Assembly: GCA_023014335.1 (NCBI GenBank)
Contig: JAECYW010000006.1
Span: 2,108,001-2,172,000 of the forward strand
DNA from: Galerina marginata
Taxonomy: Eukaryota; Basidiomycota; Agaricomycetes; Agaricales; Galerinaceae
Direction of reading: 5' to 3'
Length of the DNA stretch: 64,000 bases
Made by a program: the position numbers and the translations under genes. Under the pieces are notes generated by a model. The model was given only the letters and a program-made list of their open reading frames with translations. It made no database searches and was not told the DNA's origin. Of this stretch, positions 10,546-22,747 are shown one piece after another; positions within the stretch are counted from its first letter, which is position 1, and each line of letters opens with the position of its first letter.

Positions 10546-12056
10546 ATGCATATTTCGGCTGGCTTCTACGCGCTCATACTGGTAGTGGCGAGTGGTAAGT
10601 AATTAGCTTATGCCCTAGAGTAAACTTGACAGAAGTCCACTCTTGTAGTTTCTTCCCAGTCGATCTTGGACGCTGTTAGCCCATGGCCACCAGGTCCTGG
10701 GGACGTTCTTGTCCCACAACAGCCTGACCTCGAACTCATTCAAATCCTCAACAAAGTTGACCCCAACAATATTAGAGCAATAATCGAAAAGCTCACCACC
10801 TTCGGTACTCGACACACCCTCTCAAGCCAAACCGACCCTCATCGTGGAATTGGGGCTGCAAGAGACTGGATCGCTGATGAATTGCGCCGCTATGCCGCTC
10901 CTTCCAACGGAAGAATGGTCGTGACTGTACCCGGCTATCTCCAACCAGCCGCACCAGGAAATTCAATCCCCAACGACACCTTTATTAGCAACATCGTCGC
11001 AACGCTTACCGGTTCCAAGGAGCCCAACCGTGTATACGTCGTGTCTGGCCACTACGATTCGCGCGTGACCGATCTCAGTAATTTCATGGACGACGCTCCT
11101 GGAGCAGACGATGACGCATCTGGGGTCGCAGTCTCGATGGAATTGGCGCGCGTAATGGCAACGCACCAGCCAGCCGCGACTATCATGTTCGCCGTCGTCG
11201 CAGGAGAGGAGCAGGGACTTTTCGGTTCCAACTTCATGGCTACAACACTGGCAGGTCAAGGAGCAGACGTACAGGGCATGCTCGACAACGATATCGTTGG
11301 GAGTTCGACAGCCGACGATGGCACCATTGATAAAAACGACATCCGAATGTTTGTTGCAGGCCTTCCCTCAAACAACACAGCGCAGCAGAACCTAGCCCTT
11401 GCGTCCATAGGAGGAGAGAATGATACGCCAGCGCATCAGCTCGGACGATTTGTCGCAGAGGTCGCTCCAAACGCTGTTAGCGGAATGAACGGTATGTCAT
11501 CCAAACTTCGCTGGAAGCTGGGCTGTTGACGAAAACGGACGATGCAGTGAGGGCAATCTTCCGCCCGGATCGTTTCTTACGCGGAGGAGACCACGAATCT
11601 TTCCTCCAGCAAGGTTTCCCAGCGGTCCGATTCACCGAGCCACATGAAAATTTTGCCCACCAACACCAGAATACCCGGCTGGTCAATGGAGTGCAATTCG
11701 GTGACCTGCTTGAATTCGTCGACATTGATTTCACTACTCGAGTGGCAAAGATCAACGGAGCTACGATATGGTCTCTTGCACAAGCACCAGGAACGCCCAA
11801 GAACTTGATCATAGACACGACTGTCCTAACGAACAACTCTACCTTGCGTTGGACTGCAGATACACATGCCGATGCCGGGTATGAAGTCGTCTGGAGGGAG
11901 TCAGACCAACCTCTATGGTCTCGCGTCATATCAGTTGGCAAAGTAAACGCAACTACGGTCAAACTGTCGAAAGATAACGTTCAGATGGGAGTTCGTGCCG
12001 TCGGTAAAAATGGGTTCAAGAGCCCAGCTGCGTTCCCGTCCCCGCACCGTGGCTAA
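10546..12056 (+). CDS. Secreted M28-family zinc metallopeptidase
   Basis: Three exons (10546-10594, 10649-11491, 11548-12056) joined by introns of 54 and 56 nt encode 466 residues. The first exon is a signal peptide (MHISAGFYALILVVASVSSQ), so the enzyme is exported. M28 peptidases bind two zinc ions and remove amino acids from peptides. The ligands appear in the expected order: SGHYDSR (His151, Asp153), GADDDASG (Asp170-172), the catalytic GEE (Glu203-204), DND (Asp229-231), and a C-terminal HQH (His335, His337). A Pro-rich segment and a DPHRGIGAARDWIADEL helix precede the core. A fibronectin-like tail (TLRWTADTHADAGYEVVWRE, then VGVRAVGKNG-type strands) follows, as in some secreted fungal M28 enzymes. 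It is convergent with the SUMO gene. Substrate choice cannot be read from the sequence. Confidence 0.9.
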
Positions 12057-12414
12057 AATAAAAGTCATAAAACCTGTCAACTACCATGTTATATATTTAG
12101 AATTGCTGAAAATCTCGTACCTGAGTTCGGATGACGGGGCGTTCGTAATCCCGACAAGACCAGAAACCGAACATGTAGAGGATTTTCAAAGCGCCAAATG
12201 TCCGGTCGATTGGAGGAAGATGCCTAGCTTATTGCCTCCAAAGTCACATCGAGAAAATGTTGGCTTCGAAGCAAAAGTCAAATTTCAAGAAACTCGTTCA
12301 AATACGAAAGCGATGGTACAAGGGAAAAAGCGAGAATTATAGATTTAAATGCCTGTCGCAGCCAAGAAACGAAAATGTACACATTGATTTGGGATTCAAA
12401 TGTGGTGCACTATC
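12057..12414. other. Short intergenic stretch between convergent genes
   Basis: This 358-nt stretch separates the 3' ends of the M28 peptidase gene and the SUMO gene. It should hold both 3' UTRs and poly(A) sites. No clear element is seen. Confidence 0.5.
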
Positions 12415-13016
12415 CTAAGATGACCCTCCGACCTCTGAAACAAGAAAAAAATCAGAACGATAAGAAAGAATGGAAAAATGAAAATAGCGTACGCTCTACC
12501 ATGACATCAATAGTGTCTGTGATCGTTGTCAGTTGTAGGGCACAAATGGCGCAAAATCTGAACTCACCGTTGTCATCCATGTCGAGGGACGCAGGGGTGT
12601 CGTCATCTTGTATACGGGCACCGTCGTATAAGAATCTAGTTAAGATGGCATTGTGTGAGTCAAATTTCTTCTCTCGCAGTATGGTCTCAGATTCGCCGAT
12701 ATCTCTTGACGAGCGAGCGAGACTATACGAAAGAGTACTCACCGAATGCTTCCGACGTCCTTGCCTACCTTGCTAGCATATGCTCCTTGGAGCTTGCTAA
12801 GCTTGGTGCTTCTCTTGATCTTGAAGAAAACCTCTTCCCCAGACGAGCTCACAACCTAGCGCCAAAACCAAACATCGATGAGCACGTAGGCACTTCTGGT
12901 CAAACCCGCCAACGAAAATGGTTCAACCACAATACCTTGACGTTAATAGGCGCGTTTGCGTCCTCCATTTTCGGCTCAGGCTCCTGGGTTGGTGGCTGGT
13001 GTTCTTCGTCAGACAT
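12415..13016 (-). CDS. SMT3: SUMO (Smt3), ubiquitin-like modifier
   Basis: Five exons: 13016-12936, 12855-12743, 12635-12568, 12516-12493 (24 nt) and 12434-12415. They join exactly in frame to give 101 residues. The start is MSDEEHQPPTQEPEPK, a flexible N-terminus as in other SUMOs. The beta-grasp fold follows: INVKVVSSSGEEVFFKIKR, a helix LSKLQGAYASKVGK, RFLYDGARIQDDDTPASL, MDDNDTIDVMVEQ. The mature end is GG, followed by two Ser that a SUMO protease (Ulp1 type) must remove before conjugation to lysines by E1 Aos1-Uba2 and E2 Ubc9. SUMO acts mainly in the nucleus on transcription, DNA repair and septins. The start ATG is the only one in frame, and the splice sites are standard. It lies head to tail after the I-BAR-like gene. 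Confidence 0.95.
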
Positions 13017-13465
13017 TGTTGGTCAAGCGCGTGCCACAGGATTAGGATGGATCTGAACTATCAAAATAGTTTGTGAAGCGAGAGATTATGCTTAACCCTC
13101 AAAAGCTGGGTTAAAAAGAGTTGGACAGAAGGGAAAAGCGCGATGGCGGGGCTGGTTGTACAAGTTCAGGAGATGGATGCCACAGGGTTGGAAATCTAAT
13201 TGTGAATTATGTAATCACGGGATGACCTCCTCCCCACCCACAACATCAATCCGTCAATCCAGCAGACATTGAATGATCATCAAGGAAAATTGAAAAAATA
13301 GATATGACGATTATTGGCGTTATTATGCGCAATAAATGAATGATGTTATGCGTGAACTCTAGGGTGTACGTATATGAAGAAAAGATAGAACCCAAAAGAA
13401 TGTTGCAGTCAGTGTAGTAGCAACCTTAGATATACCTAAATAACCACAAAAAAAGCACACTGCTA
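13017..13465. other. Intergenic, SUMO promoter region
   Basis: This 449-nt stretch holds the upstream region of SUMO and the 3' flank of the I-BAR-like gene, both read on the minus strand. No further gene or repeat is visible. Confidence 0.5.
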
Positions 13466-16400
13466 TTATACCCTGTTAGCAAGCATAATGTTAACGTCCT
13501 TCTCCTTCTTAGCAGCTCTTGTAAGCAGTCGCTTCGCCTTTGTATACTGCTCGTCCTCTTCATTATCAGAGTCCATCCACATATCCCTGACCTTGTCCAC
13601 ATCCACTACCGTCTTCTCTCGGGCAGCATGTGCACGAACAGGTATAGGAGCAACAATGGGGGTGGGTTGGCCAAACCTCTCGTTCTGGTGATCGTTCTGC
13701 CAACTCCAAGGTGCGTGACGGGCTTGCTCTTCTTCGTACTCATATTCGATAGCCGGAGGTGATGGAGAAAAGGTCGGCTGCAAAGATACTCGCACACTCT
13801 TCCGCCTCCGAGCAACCTGAGGGGTCGACGTCGAAGAACTCGCCACAGGCGGAGGTGTTTCGGTATGAGCAAGTTGGCCAGACTGAGGAACAATCAAAGT
13901 TGACGCCGTAGACTGTGAAAGCTCGGAAGAATCGTTGACACGGGCATACCCCACAGCATGACCGTTCGCGACACCATTGACAAGGGGTTTGGTTTTGCTC
14001 GTTGATGGGATAGAAGAAGCCACTGCCTGCTGCTCGTCTTCTTGGTCTGAATAATACTCATTCCCAGTTTCATATGCCGAAACAGAAGCATCCCCGTCGC
14101 TAGTCTCATTCTGATCTTCACCAAAAGCAGGTGCAACAGCTTTCCCCTTCCCTTTGTCTTTTGACGACTGCTGCAAAGTTCCGTCAGCACCCCATGGCAA
14201 TGTTCCATCCACAGGCGATGGGGCATGCTGGTTAAGTGTCGGTAAGTGTAGATGAGGTGGCTGCGAGACTTCTCGAGGACCAGGCGAGGGCGACCTGCTC
14301 GTCCTTAACGCACTTCGCAAAGCAGGCTTGGTTGCAAGCTGATCGATGGTTACAGCTGGTTTGGTCGTGCTGGGGACAGTGCCCGTAGCCCAAACCTCGT
14401 CCTGGTCCTGCACCAATGACGAGGCTTGACCGAGTCGAGGAACTGCAACCGGAGGTGGATGCGCATCAAACACGGATCCAGGAGCTTTGACCTCGAACAT
14501 CCTATTTTTTGGAGACGTGCTGGTTGATGTCCGTGTCGTGGCCGTCGCACGAGGTTTCATCTGATTCGGGTCGAACGCGGCCAAACTCTCCCTGTTGATA
14601 GGTGGGGGTGCCCTCACAAGCTCCATCATCCCCACTGGCTTCTGTGTCCCACCCACACTCTTCCTTACTTTCATATCTTGAGTCCACTCTTCTCGATTCC
14701 TAGCCACATCTTCCACGATACTCATGAGACTCGGAACAGCTGGGCTGGGCTGGACCACAGAACCACCACCACCACCACCACCAGTGGCGCTAGACATAGG
14801 AGGAGCAACCGCACCATCCGTCCTAGCCGGCGCCGGCGTCGAGCCGCCCAGCGTAGACCTCCGCCCCAACCCTCCACTTCCAACCACACCCTGTCCAAGA
14901 ATCGTCTGCTTCTTCGTTCTCGCACCAGCAGTACCCCCAGTGGGGGCACTCGCAGAGCTCACAACTGACGAATTCCTGGACAGCCCGCCATTAAGGGCCT
15001 GTGTGTGAGCAGCCCAGCCAGCCTGAGAAATTAGGGTTCCACTGGGACTATCTCCACCAGCAGGAAGAACTGTGGCCACGCTTATAGAAGAAGGAGTGCC
15101 ATGGTGCAAAGATGGTGATTTCGTGGTAGCCGTTGGTGTCGCTGTAAATGTCTTTATGGACGTTTTCTGTGACGGTGTTTGGCTTGGTGGCGGAGCAGTT
15201 GAAATCGACGTCGAGGTTTTGGGCGTACCCACGGAAGGCGGATGAGAGGTAGGATGGGCAGGAATTGATGGTGTCGACGTGACCACGATATTAGCTGCAG
15301 AAGGAGCACCTGCAACATATGCTTGTGACCTCTTCTTCGTCAAGCTCTTTTTCTTCGTCACAGTAGGAGCAGAAGCTACCAGTGTCATAGCATCCGTATC
15401 GCTGGAATACCCTTTTGAGGTAGTTGCATCCGGTGTCTTCATCTTGACCTGCGTCTGTTTACTAGGAGTAGCTGCAACAGCCGAACGAGTAGGAACAGGA
15501 GGAACCACGGGTTTGGGCATCTTCGTTATTCCAGCGGCGCCGTTAGTTGTGCCAACCTCGCTTGCAACCCTCCTCCTCCTCCCAAGGTCGACAATCATCC
15601 CATCCTCTTCATCCCCTTCAAGCCAACTTTTCCGCTTTCCTACTTCCGCATCAACACTCGTGCTCCTCCGCCCAGGAACTTTTCCCTGCGTGCTCTTACC
15701 GGTGGCTGTGCTCGCAGCTCTAGCAGGTGCACGAGCAGACGGCCGCGAAAGCTCAACAGCGGACGAGCTTGCCGATGACGCCATACTTCCAGTATCGTCA
15801 CGTCCACCAGCACCACCAGCGGCTAGAGCAGCAGATGCCGACACGGGCGGTCCAGCACGGGTTTTCTTGAGTCTTCTCCCACCAGGACTCGCAGTAGTAG
15901 GACTCGGTCTAGACGGCCCCACACCCACGTCGCTCGCCGCCCTTCCTCTTTGAGCCTTCGTACCACCGTTGAGATGGTGTCCAACCCCAGAGGGCGTTAC
16001 CACACCAGCGTTAGCTGCCGCCATACCAGCAATGCCTACGCCAGATGCAGGATTAGCCCGGCCCACGTCTGCAGTATCAAAACTGCCTCTCCGTGCGAGA
16101 AGCTGGATGTTCTTGTCCGTCCTGGTCTCCCATCTTCTTGACGCCTTGCCTTTGTCCTTCTTTCCACCGGCACTGCTAGGACTGCGGAAGATACCCTGAA
16201 GGCCGGGCCGTGCTGTTGTGGAGGTGTCGTCATCAGAATCCAAGTCGACCTCCTCGCCAGCGGTGACACCTTTAGACGAGGAACGGGAACGCGAAGGCGA
16301 GGACTGCTTGCCTCCAAAGAAGCCTCTCAGGCTGCCTAAGAAGCTCTTAGATGGTGACGAGTTGGCAGCCTTGGACGGAGGATGGCGTTCCTCTGCATCC

Positions 16401-18536
16401 GCAAACGCAACATGCGCATGAGTGCCTGCGATAGCTGAAGTTCCAGGCTGCTGCGGCTGCGGATGTCGATGAGAGTGGAGGAACGAAAATGTTTTCTTAT
16501 CCTTCTCTTTCACCACCTCGTCGACGGGCTTGCTTTCCTTCTCCTTCTCTTTACCCTTGCCCTTCTCCTTTCTAACTCTTACTTCTTCCTCTTTTCTCCG
16601 CTTTTCCGACTCCTCCTTTTCCCTCTCCAGTTCCTTCTTCCTGGCATCAGTCATAAACCTCGGATTCTCAACCAACGCCAACTTCCCTTCCTTCACAAGT
16701 TTTTTCTCCACTTTGAGTTCGTCCTCTGTGCTCGACCCGGCATCTTCGTCCTCTTCTGGCCCTACCCTTTCATGAAGTCCATGACCGTCGCTACTGCTAG
16801 TCTTCCGCAGCTCCTCCTCTGTTATCCGCCTCTCTAGCACGTGTCTCTGTGGATAACTGGAAACAGGCTGTGGAGCAGTCACTGAGACCAGATGCGGTTG
16901 CGATGACATGGGTTCTCCCGTAGCAGTAGCTGCAATGAAGGAGGCTCTTTGAGGCGTCGAATACCCAGAGGTAGAAGGAGTAGCATGCAAATTCGACTTC
17001 GACGACCGATGCTGGTACTGCTGCTGTGATCCAGATGGCCCGGCAACAGGCCCAGCAGTCGGTATATCGTATGCGTACCCATCCAACGCATGAGGCGCAG
17101 GTAACCGCACAGTCGTATGTAAATTGTCGTCCCTGAACAGCTCGCCCGTGACCAGTCCGTGAGGGCTGCCAATTGTAGACGCCGATGGCCCAGAAATGGC
17201 GGGCGTCGAGGCGTCCTTTCTTGGCACATGAACAGCTACAGCCGGTGCGTATGTCATAGTTTCTACCTTATAAGTCGCTGGTGTGACTGGGGTGTAATAG
17301 ATTGACGAGCCAGTCGTAGTTGACACGCCAGATGGCGGACGCGTGCCTGACAAGGACGGCTGGGCCTGGATGGTCTCGGGCGCGTTGTTGTTTTTCAATG
17401 GGTGGTCGCCATTCTTCAGGGTCGGTTCGCCGAACACGCCAGAGTTCATTATGGCACCCAGACTCGCCGGTGGAGGGGGTTCTTCGCCGTACAGGTTCAC
17501 TTGTGAGGCAGACTGGGATGGTCCAATTGATGACAAGTCAGAAGAAGGTCGTGTGGACTCAAGTTCTGCAACTGGCAAGGCATTATTGTTGTTCAGAAGT
17601 GAATTGACGTGAGGTTCATGTACAAGCGGGGGTCGATGTGGTTGATGTTCTGATCACGAAATAAAGCATTGTTACTAATAAATCACAAGTCTTAAGACGA
17701 AGATAACATACCGAGGTTTTCAACATTCAACTCTTCAAGGGATTTAAGAGCTTCTTTTCCTAGCTCTCCCCACATCCATCCACAGTCGATCAGGGCTTTT
17801 ATCCGTGCACCTAGGCCGTCTCGGACAGCAGCGCACCGTTTGATGGCAAGTTCGCGTTCTTTCGCTGCCAAATGTGTTTCACATGCTTGTAACTCTGATT
17901 GAGCAGCTGCGAGCTTAGTGGACGAGGAGAAAGATGCGGATAATGGGCCTGTAAATCGACAATAACATACAAGGTGAGCGTTAGAGATGCAACGCGAAAT
18001 GGGATGACCAGAGCGGACAACGTACGTGATGGTGAAGGCGATGGAGATTCCTGTTGTGCAATAGACAAGGAGAGCGAAGACGAAGAAGGAAATCGTTGAT
18101 GTCCGAGAAGCAAAGAATCCCTGAAGTTGCCAGAGCCGCTCTTCTGCGACTTGGAAGCCTTGATCAAGCGAGTAACCCTACCTAGTCGTCAGAGATTCAC
18201 AAGAGTATTTCGAAATCCCAGTTATACGCACAATATTTCTCTGTCTCGCATAATGTTCCCAACCTCGTCTTCCGTCTCCTTCAATAGCCTCATGGTCTCT
18301 CTCCACTGGTCAACACCAAGTGAATAGCGCCTGAGAGCTTCATCGGCAGCTGCAAGCGACCCAGCTACAGCCAAAATCACGTTGGAGGCTGGAGGCGGCG
18401 ATGCAGCAGCATAGGCAGCAAATGAAGCCAGAGATGAGTTGGAGGCGTCTAGAACCTGGCTAAGCTGCTTCGAGTATTCTTTTTCATGTTGCAGGAGATT
18501 TGTGAGCAAACGAGAGTCTGCCGGGCGGTGTACCAT
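13466..18536 (-). CDS. I-BAR-like (Ivy1/IMD-type) protein with a very long disordered tail
   Basis: Four exons (18536-18232, 18177-18026, 17948-17712, 17649-13466) join in frame into 1625 residues. The first ~230 residues are helical: SRLLTNLLQHEKEYSKQ, LRRYSLGVDQWRETMRLL, ILVTRLIKASKSQKS, and KLAAAQSELQACETHLAAK. This resembles BAR-superfamily coiled coils of the I-BAR/Ivy1 kind, which bind and bend membranes; the assignment is by pattern and is tentative. The other 1390 residues are mostly Ser/Thr/Pro-rich and disordered. They include one strongly charged helix (ELEREKEESEKRRKEEEVR, then a Lys/Glu stretch) and many SP/TP sites that could be phosphorylated. The last exon is a single 4.2-kb block. 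Exon 1 was ended at ATT/GTGCGT and resumed at GGTTACTC, because only that choice keeps the frame. A role in cortex or endosome organisation is inference. Confidence 0.75.
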
Positions 18537-19563
18537 GGCCCTTTTGAGGAATTAAACGGGAAATAAGCTACCTAAAGAACGGAGAGTAGAGGGAGAGAGC
18601 AGAGACACGTCTCTTTTTTGAAACCAAAACGTCGTTCACGGTGCAACTTGCCCAGATCATTAGTAAGCAAGAATGATGTCACGATGAACCAATCCCCTAT
18701 TTTGCAGATGCGATGCCAGAAGCGACCTTGGCAGTCGACTGTTGATGGTTGGAAATATATGACACCAGGAGTAGATGTTAAAAATACATATGGACTGCAC
18801 TGTCGTCTTCGGCGATCCTACGATTCCTATTATTATAACATGTACAGAAATAAGCGGCAGTTCACTGCTTATTTTTAAACTCAGGACCTACAATAGCCAT
18901 AAGAAACGGGCGGCTAAAGTTTGGCTAACGGTCCACTGTACAGTTGAAAGTTGATTCAAGTCCGTACCTCGCCACATGCTTAAGCACTCGGGCAAACTCA
19001 AAACTTGAGGCCTTTGAGCATAGGGAAGCATGGACAGCCAAACCTCCTTGCAAGAAATCAACAAAGTTTACATCCAATTATTATCTACCTCGTCCAGTCA
19101 AACTTGAAATTTACCGATAGCCTGACCGTAAAGAGTCATCTCGTGTGGGGAACTGTCGGCAACTAAAATCAGTTTGTGTCAAGGCCAGATTCTGAGAAAA
19201 GGTGGAACCACGACAAAGCTCAATTTTAATTTGCGAATGCAAATACCGGCCTGAGCATCGCGCTCCCAATATGCATATCTCCTACGCCAACGGAGTCTTT
19301 GGTATCATTGTTTGGGGTCTGTCAATCGCGGCTACCGCAACTCCAAAGAGTGAATAGGACGACATAGTGGTGAATGAGCGATTTCGCCCACTTCGCCCGC
19401 GTTTGTATGATAATGGCCAGTTACCACATGTAACCAGTTACTGGCCTGTGCAGTTGTAAATCGCAGCGTTGCCTGGGCAGTTTTGGTTTTCGAATCTCAA
19501 ATAACTACTCTACTAATATTAATCTCAGAGCAGTCTCTCGTCCGCCAGTGTGCCCTATAAACC
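18537..19563. other. Intergenic stretch with a signal-peptide-like small ORF and a secreted-protein relic
   Basis: At 19271-19357 (+) a 28-codon frame begins MHISYANGVFGIIVWGLSIA and looks like a signal peptide; it has no supported continuation. On the opposite strand, 19438-19515 holds the relic exon described separately. The left part is the upstream region of the I-BAR-like gene. No complete gene is supported. Confidence 0.4.
19438..19515 (-). pseudogene. Relic terminal exon of a small secreted protein (NCPGNAAIYNCTGQ, stop)
   Basis: The minus-strand frame reads FENQNCPGNAAIYNCTGQ then TAA, preceded by an acceptor-like TTATTTGAG. Upstream exons would have to overlap the 3' end of GPI13, 49 nt away on the same strand, so the gene is probably truncated. 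The copy at 10305-10337 differs from this one only at silent third positions over the ten shared codons PGNAAIYNCT, which shows that this frame was once under protein-level selection. Confidence 0.45.
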
Positions 19564-22500
19564 CTAACCGCCACTAGCAACAGCAGCACCTCCAACCATC
19601 GGCCTCTTCGCACCAAACATCCTTTTCATCCTTCCAGTAATCCTCTCAACACCGAACCCAACTCCCAAAAGCACCGCCACATCAACCGCCAGGAGCTCTA
19701 TCACAGCCGCAATGAACCGCGGCGCGAAGACCTTCCACACCATCAGGTGCCGCCTCAGTATCGCTGCGCTCACCGCCGTGCCGAGAAGCAAGGCAAGGTA
19801 GTATATCGTTACACCCAGCGCGGCGAGCGTGCCTTCGTGTTTGACTTGTGCGTCTGCGTCTGACTCCGGGGTCGTCTGCGGCTGCTCTCGATTTTGACTG
19901 GTGGTGGAAGGCGGAGGCAGAGGCGCGCGGTTCCACAATGCCGTGAGTGGCACAGCGAGAGCGAACAAAAATATTGGACCGGCCGAATTCAACACGACAC
20001 CCACGACTGACCATGGGTAGCTCAGAGTCGGGGTGAGCACAAATCCTGATTTCCACTGCAGCGACGAGATCGTCGATTGGTGGCCAGTGCCGTAGAACGC
20101 GTGCAGGCCCAGCAGTGCGATGGGTGTAATATCCCCAAATCTGATAGGTGGGGACTTGGACAGTGTACCAGAAAGAATGGAAGAAGGGGTGGATGAGTCC
20201 AGAACGGCATTCATGTTTCGGGCGTCGCGTACGCTATCTAGGACTTCGAGGAAGGAGAGCAGAGCTATGGTGGAAAGAGCTAATATGACTTGGCCTGTGA
20301 GTTGCGTGCAGATGTACACTAACCCGAGGACGATGCTCCAGAAGACGAGGTATGGCGAGCCAAAGGCGTTGGCGTAGCCTACCACTTGGATCTGGCGGTT
20401 TCCATTCGCGATTTGCTTTTGTTTTTCGCCCTCGGTCTCGCTCGGGCGTGTTTGGATCTTGATATCTAGGCACAAAGGAACGACAAACCACAGCGTGCCA
20501 CCTACGACGGCTATCCATACGAACCCACTTCTCGCGATCCACGTTCTCCCCAGGCGTAGCACTGCCGTCCGCTCGTCGCTGTCACCCAATACAGATGCAG
20601 AATCCGCCCACTCCAGAATCCAGTATCCCGCGCCAGCAACGAGGGTCGGTAGCAAGAACAAGGGCAAAAACGTCTTCGCCACACCAGAATCTGCACGTGT
20701 AATATGCAGAAACCTTTTCATCGCATATGGGAGAGCTGTAGCCACAGCCACAGCGAGATAGCGCACCAGTACAGGCGGCTCGGGCAACGAGGACGACGCG
20801 AAGAATGTGACGTGGCAGTAGGGCTGCTGCTCCTCTCTACATATCGTGCTGATGGCTATCAGCCTGACACATATGGTGAAGAGGAGCGAGAACCCAAGGA
20901 TGCGGTATCTGAGACGTTTGTTCGGGGCTGAAAAGCCTGTTAGGACGTATGGCACGATGGAGGTGACGAGGAGGAACGGGACGAGGCGGTCTTCCCAGAA
21001 CGTGAAGGAGTTAGAGAGGGATGCAATTGAATGGATAATAAGAATGAAGGGAATCGATTTGAGGGTTTCGAAGGAGATTCTTGGTGGCGAGGAAATAATT
21101 AAGGTTGTCGAGGATAATAAGGCTGCTGAAAAGAAGGCGCAGTCGAGGACTGTTACACCGGGCATGAGAGTGGCTAAGCAGAAATGACCCGCAACACCTA
21201 AAAGTGAGCCTCCTGCGGCCGCTTGAAGAGCTAGTTTTAGCTTAGTCTTCAACCAAGTGTCCCACTCGTCCTTCGAATCCGCGAAACCGGAATAAATGGC
21301 CCATGAGGCACATAGACCCATGCTCAGCAAAGAGAGTCCTAGACTCATAAGAAGAGGGTTGAATTGGGCCCACATCGCACGACATGCTGCCAGAGCGACA
21401 CGGTTGAAGTTGACGAGCGTCACCAATTCAGCATCGATTGGCGTGCCTGGCTTTTGGGTCGCCCTCCATGCTGTTTGTATTCTTGTCCACGCTTCGTCAA
21501 GTTCGCCGCCGGAGGGGCTGGAGCGGTAGGTGTCGAGGTACGCCATGATCTGCGCGACGTTGGCTTGAAGGGCTCTCGCCAAAGACTGTCGACCGCCTCC
21601 GCCACCGCGCCAGAAGAGTTCCGGGATAACACTGCCGAGGTTGTTGTACGGAATGGGTACGCCGAGGAGTAAGGAAATAGTGGGTAGGATATCGATTTGT
21701 TGGATTGATCGGTGGGGAGTGTTGGATCCTGGAAAAGTCTTGAATTGCAGCAGTCCACTTGGAGGAGTAGAAGACGTTTGGGTCAACGCAACGCCTTTGC
21801 TATATATCCACATGCCAGAAGATGTTTCGAGAGTGCCGTCTCCGCCGTGGTCTCCTGAGCGGTCCATGCCATGATCGCCCAGGACGACGAGTAGCGTGTC
21901 ATCTTCTAGAAGCTGTACTACACGAGTGAGGACGTCATTCATTTGCTGCAATTTCGCCTGCATGCTCGGGTGATCTGGGCCAACCCGGTGCCCGACGTGG
22001 TCAACACCTAGAAAGTGGCCAATGAGAAAGTCAAATGGCTGCGACGGATCCTCCAAGAGCGGGAAGAGGTGCTTGATGACGCCTTCGTCGACCGTGTGGA
22101 GGTCTTCAACGTTAAAAGAGTCATATGGATGTTTCATGCTCGGTTCGAAGGTGTCAGGAAAGACAGACATCCAGGTATCGTCACCCATAAACGCAACCTT
22201 GCTTCAAAAGTCGTAAGTGCCATGCAACGCAGGAAAAAGACGACAGTACTTTCTTTCCAGCCAGCTTCAACTGCTTTAAAATAGAGTCTTCGGCGATGGA
22301 CGAGCCTCCAAAATTGTTACCCATGTCAACAAACGTAGGTAACGATCCCGTAGTGATGCCTTTTATTCGCTGGAGCGTTGTCGTTGGCGGATCGGCGTAG
22401 GCATTGAAGAAGAAGGAATGTGCAGGGTATTTTTTTGTCAGTTCCTGCGGCAGCGTCAATATATTATGATGGAATGAAGACGCAGTAGTTGACGGGTTCG

Positions 22501-22747
22501 GCGCGATAAAATCAAATCGCAAAGAGTCGATAATGAGCAACACTGCTCGTTTATGGGTAGGTGCTATGCCGCAGTTGGTCTCTAGACATGTTGACGCGTT
22601 GGAAAGAGAAAGTCGCGTCAGGAGAAAGCCTCTAGTGAAGAGATAAATTCCTGCCACATGGACAAGGAAGACCCAGATATGTAGGCCAAGTCGTGAGGAC
22701 AGCATAAAGAAAAGAAAAACGAACAACATCCGACGTGGCCGGGCCAC
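19564..22747 (-). CDS. GPI13: GPI ethanolamine phosphate transferase 3 (Gpi13/PIG-O)
   Basis: Two exons (22747-22250, 22197-19564) joined by a 53-nt phase-0 intron encode 1043 residues, the usual size for PIG-O. The enzyme adds ethanolamine phosphate to the third mannose of the GPI precursor in the ER, the group later joined to proteins. An N-terminal membrane anchor (MLFVFLFFMLSSRLGL) leads into an alkaline-phosphatase-superfamily domain in the ER lumen. Metal and nucleophile motifs are visible: LLIIDSLRFDF, GSLPTFVDMGNNFGGSS (nucleophile Thr), MGDDTW, FLIGHFLGVDHVGHRVGPDH and LVVLGDHGMDRSGDHGG. About a dozen hydrophobic segments follow in the C-terminal half. The frame is intact from ATG to stop. 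The donor is AAA/GTACTG, and the next exon starts GTTGCGTTTATGGG (VAFMGDDTW). The last residues are Gly-rich. Confidence 0.95.

Noticed and set aside
15279..15953. + strand frame of 224 codons with hydrophobic stretches
   Set aside because: It lies inside the single 4.2-kb exon of the I-BAR-like gene on the other strand. The hydrophobic look is the complement of Ser/Thr/Ala-rich codons.
16463..16837. + strand frame rich in Leu and Phe, like membrane helices
   Set aside because: It is the complement of the Lys/Glu-rich charged helix in the I-BAR-like protein tail.
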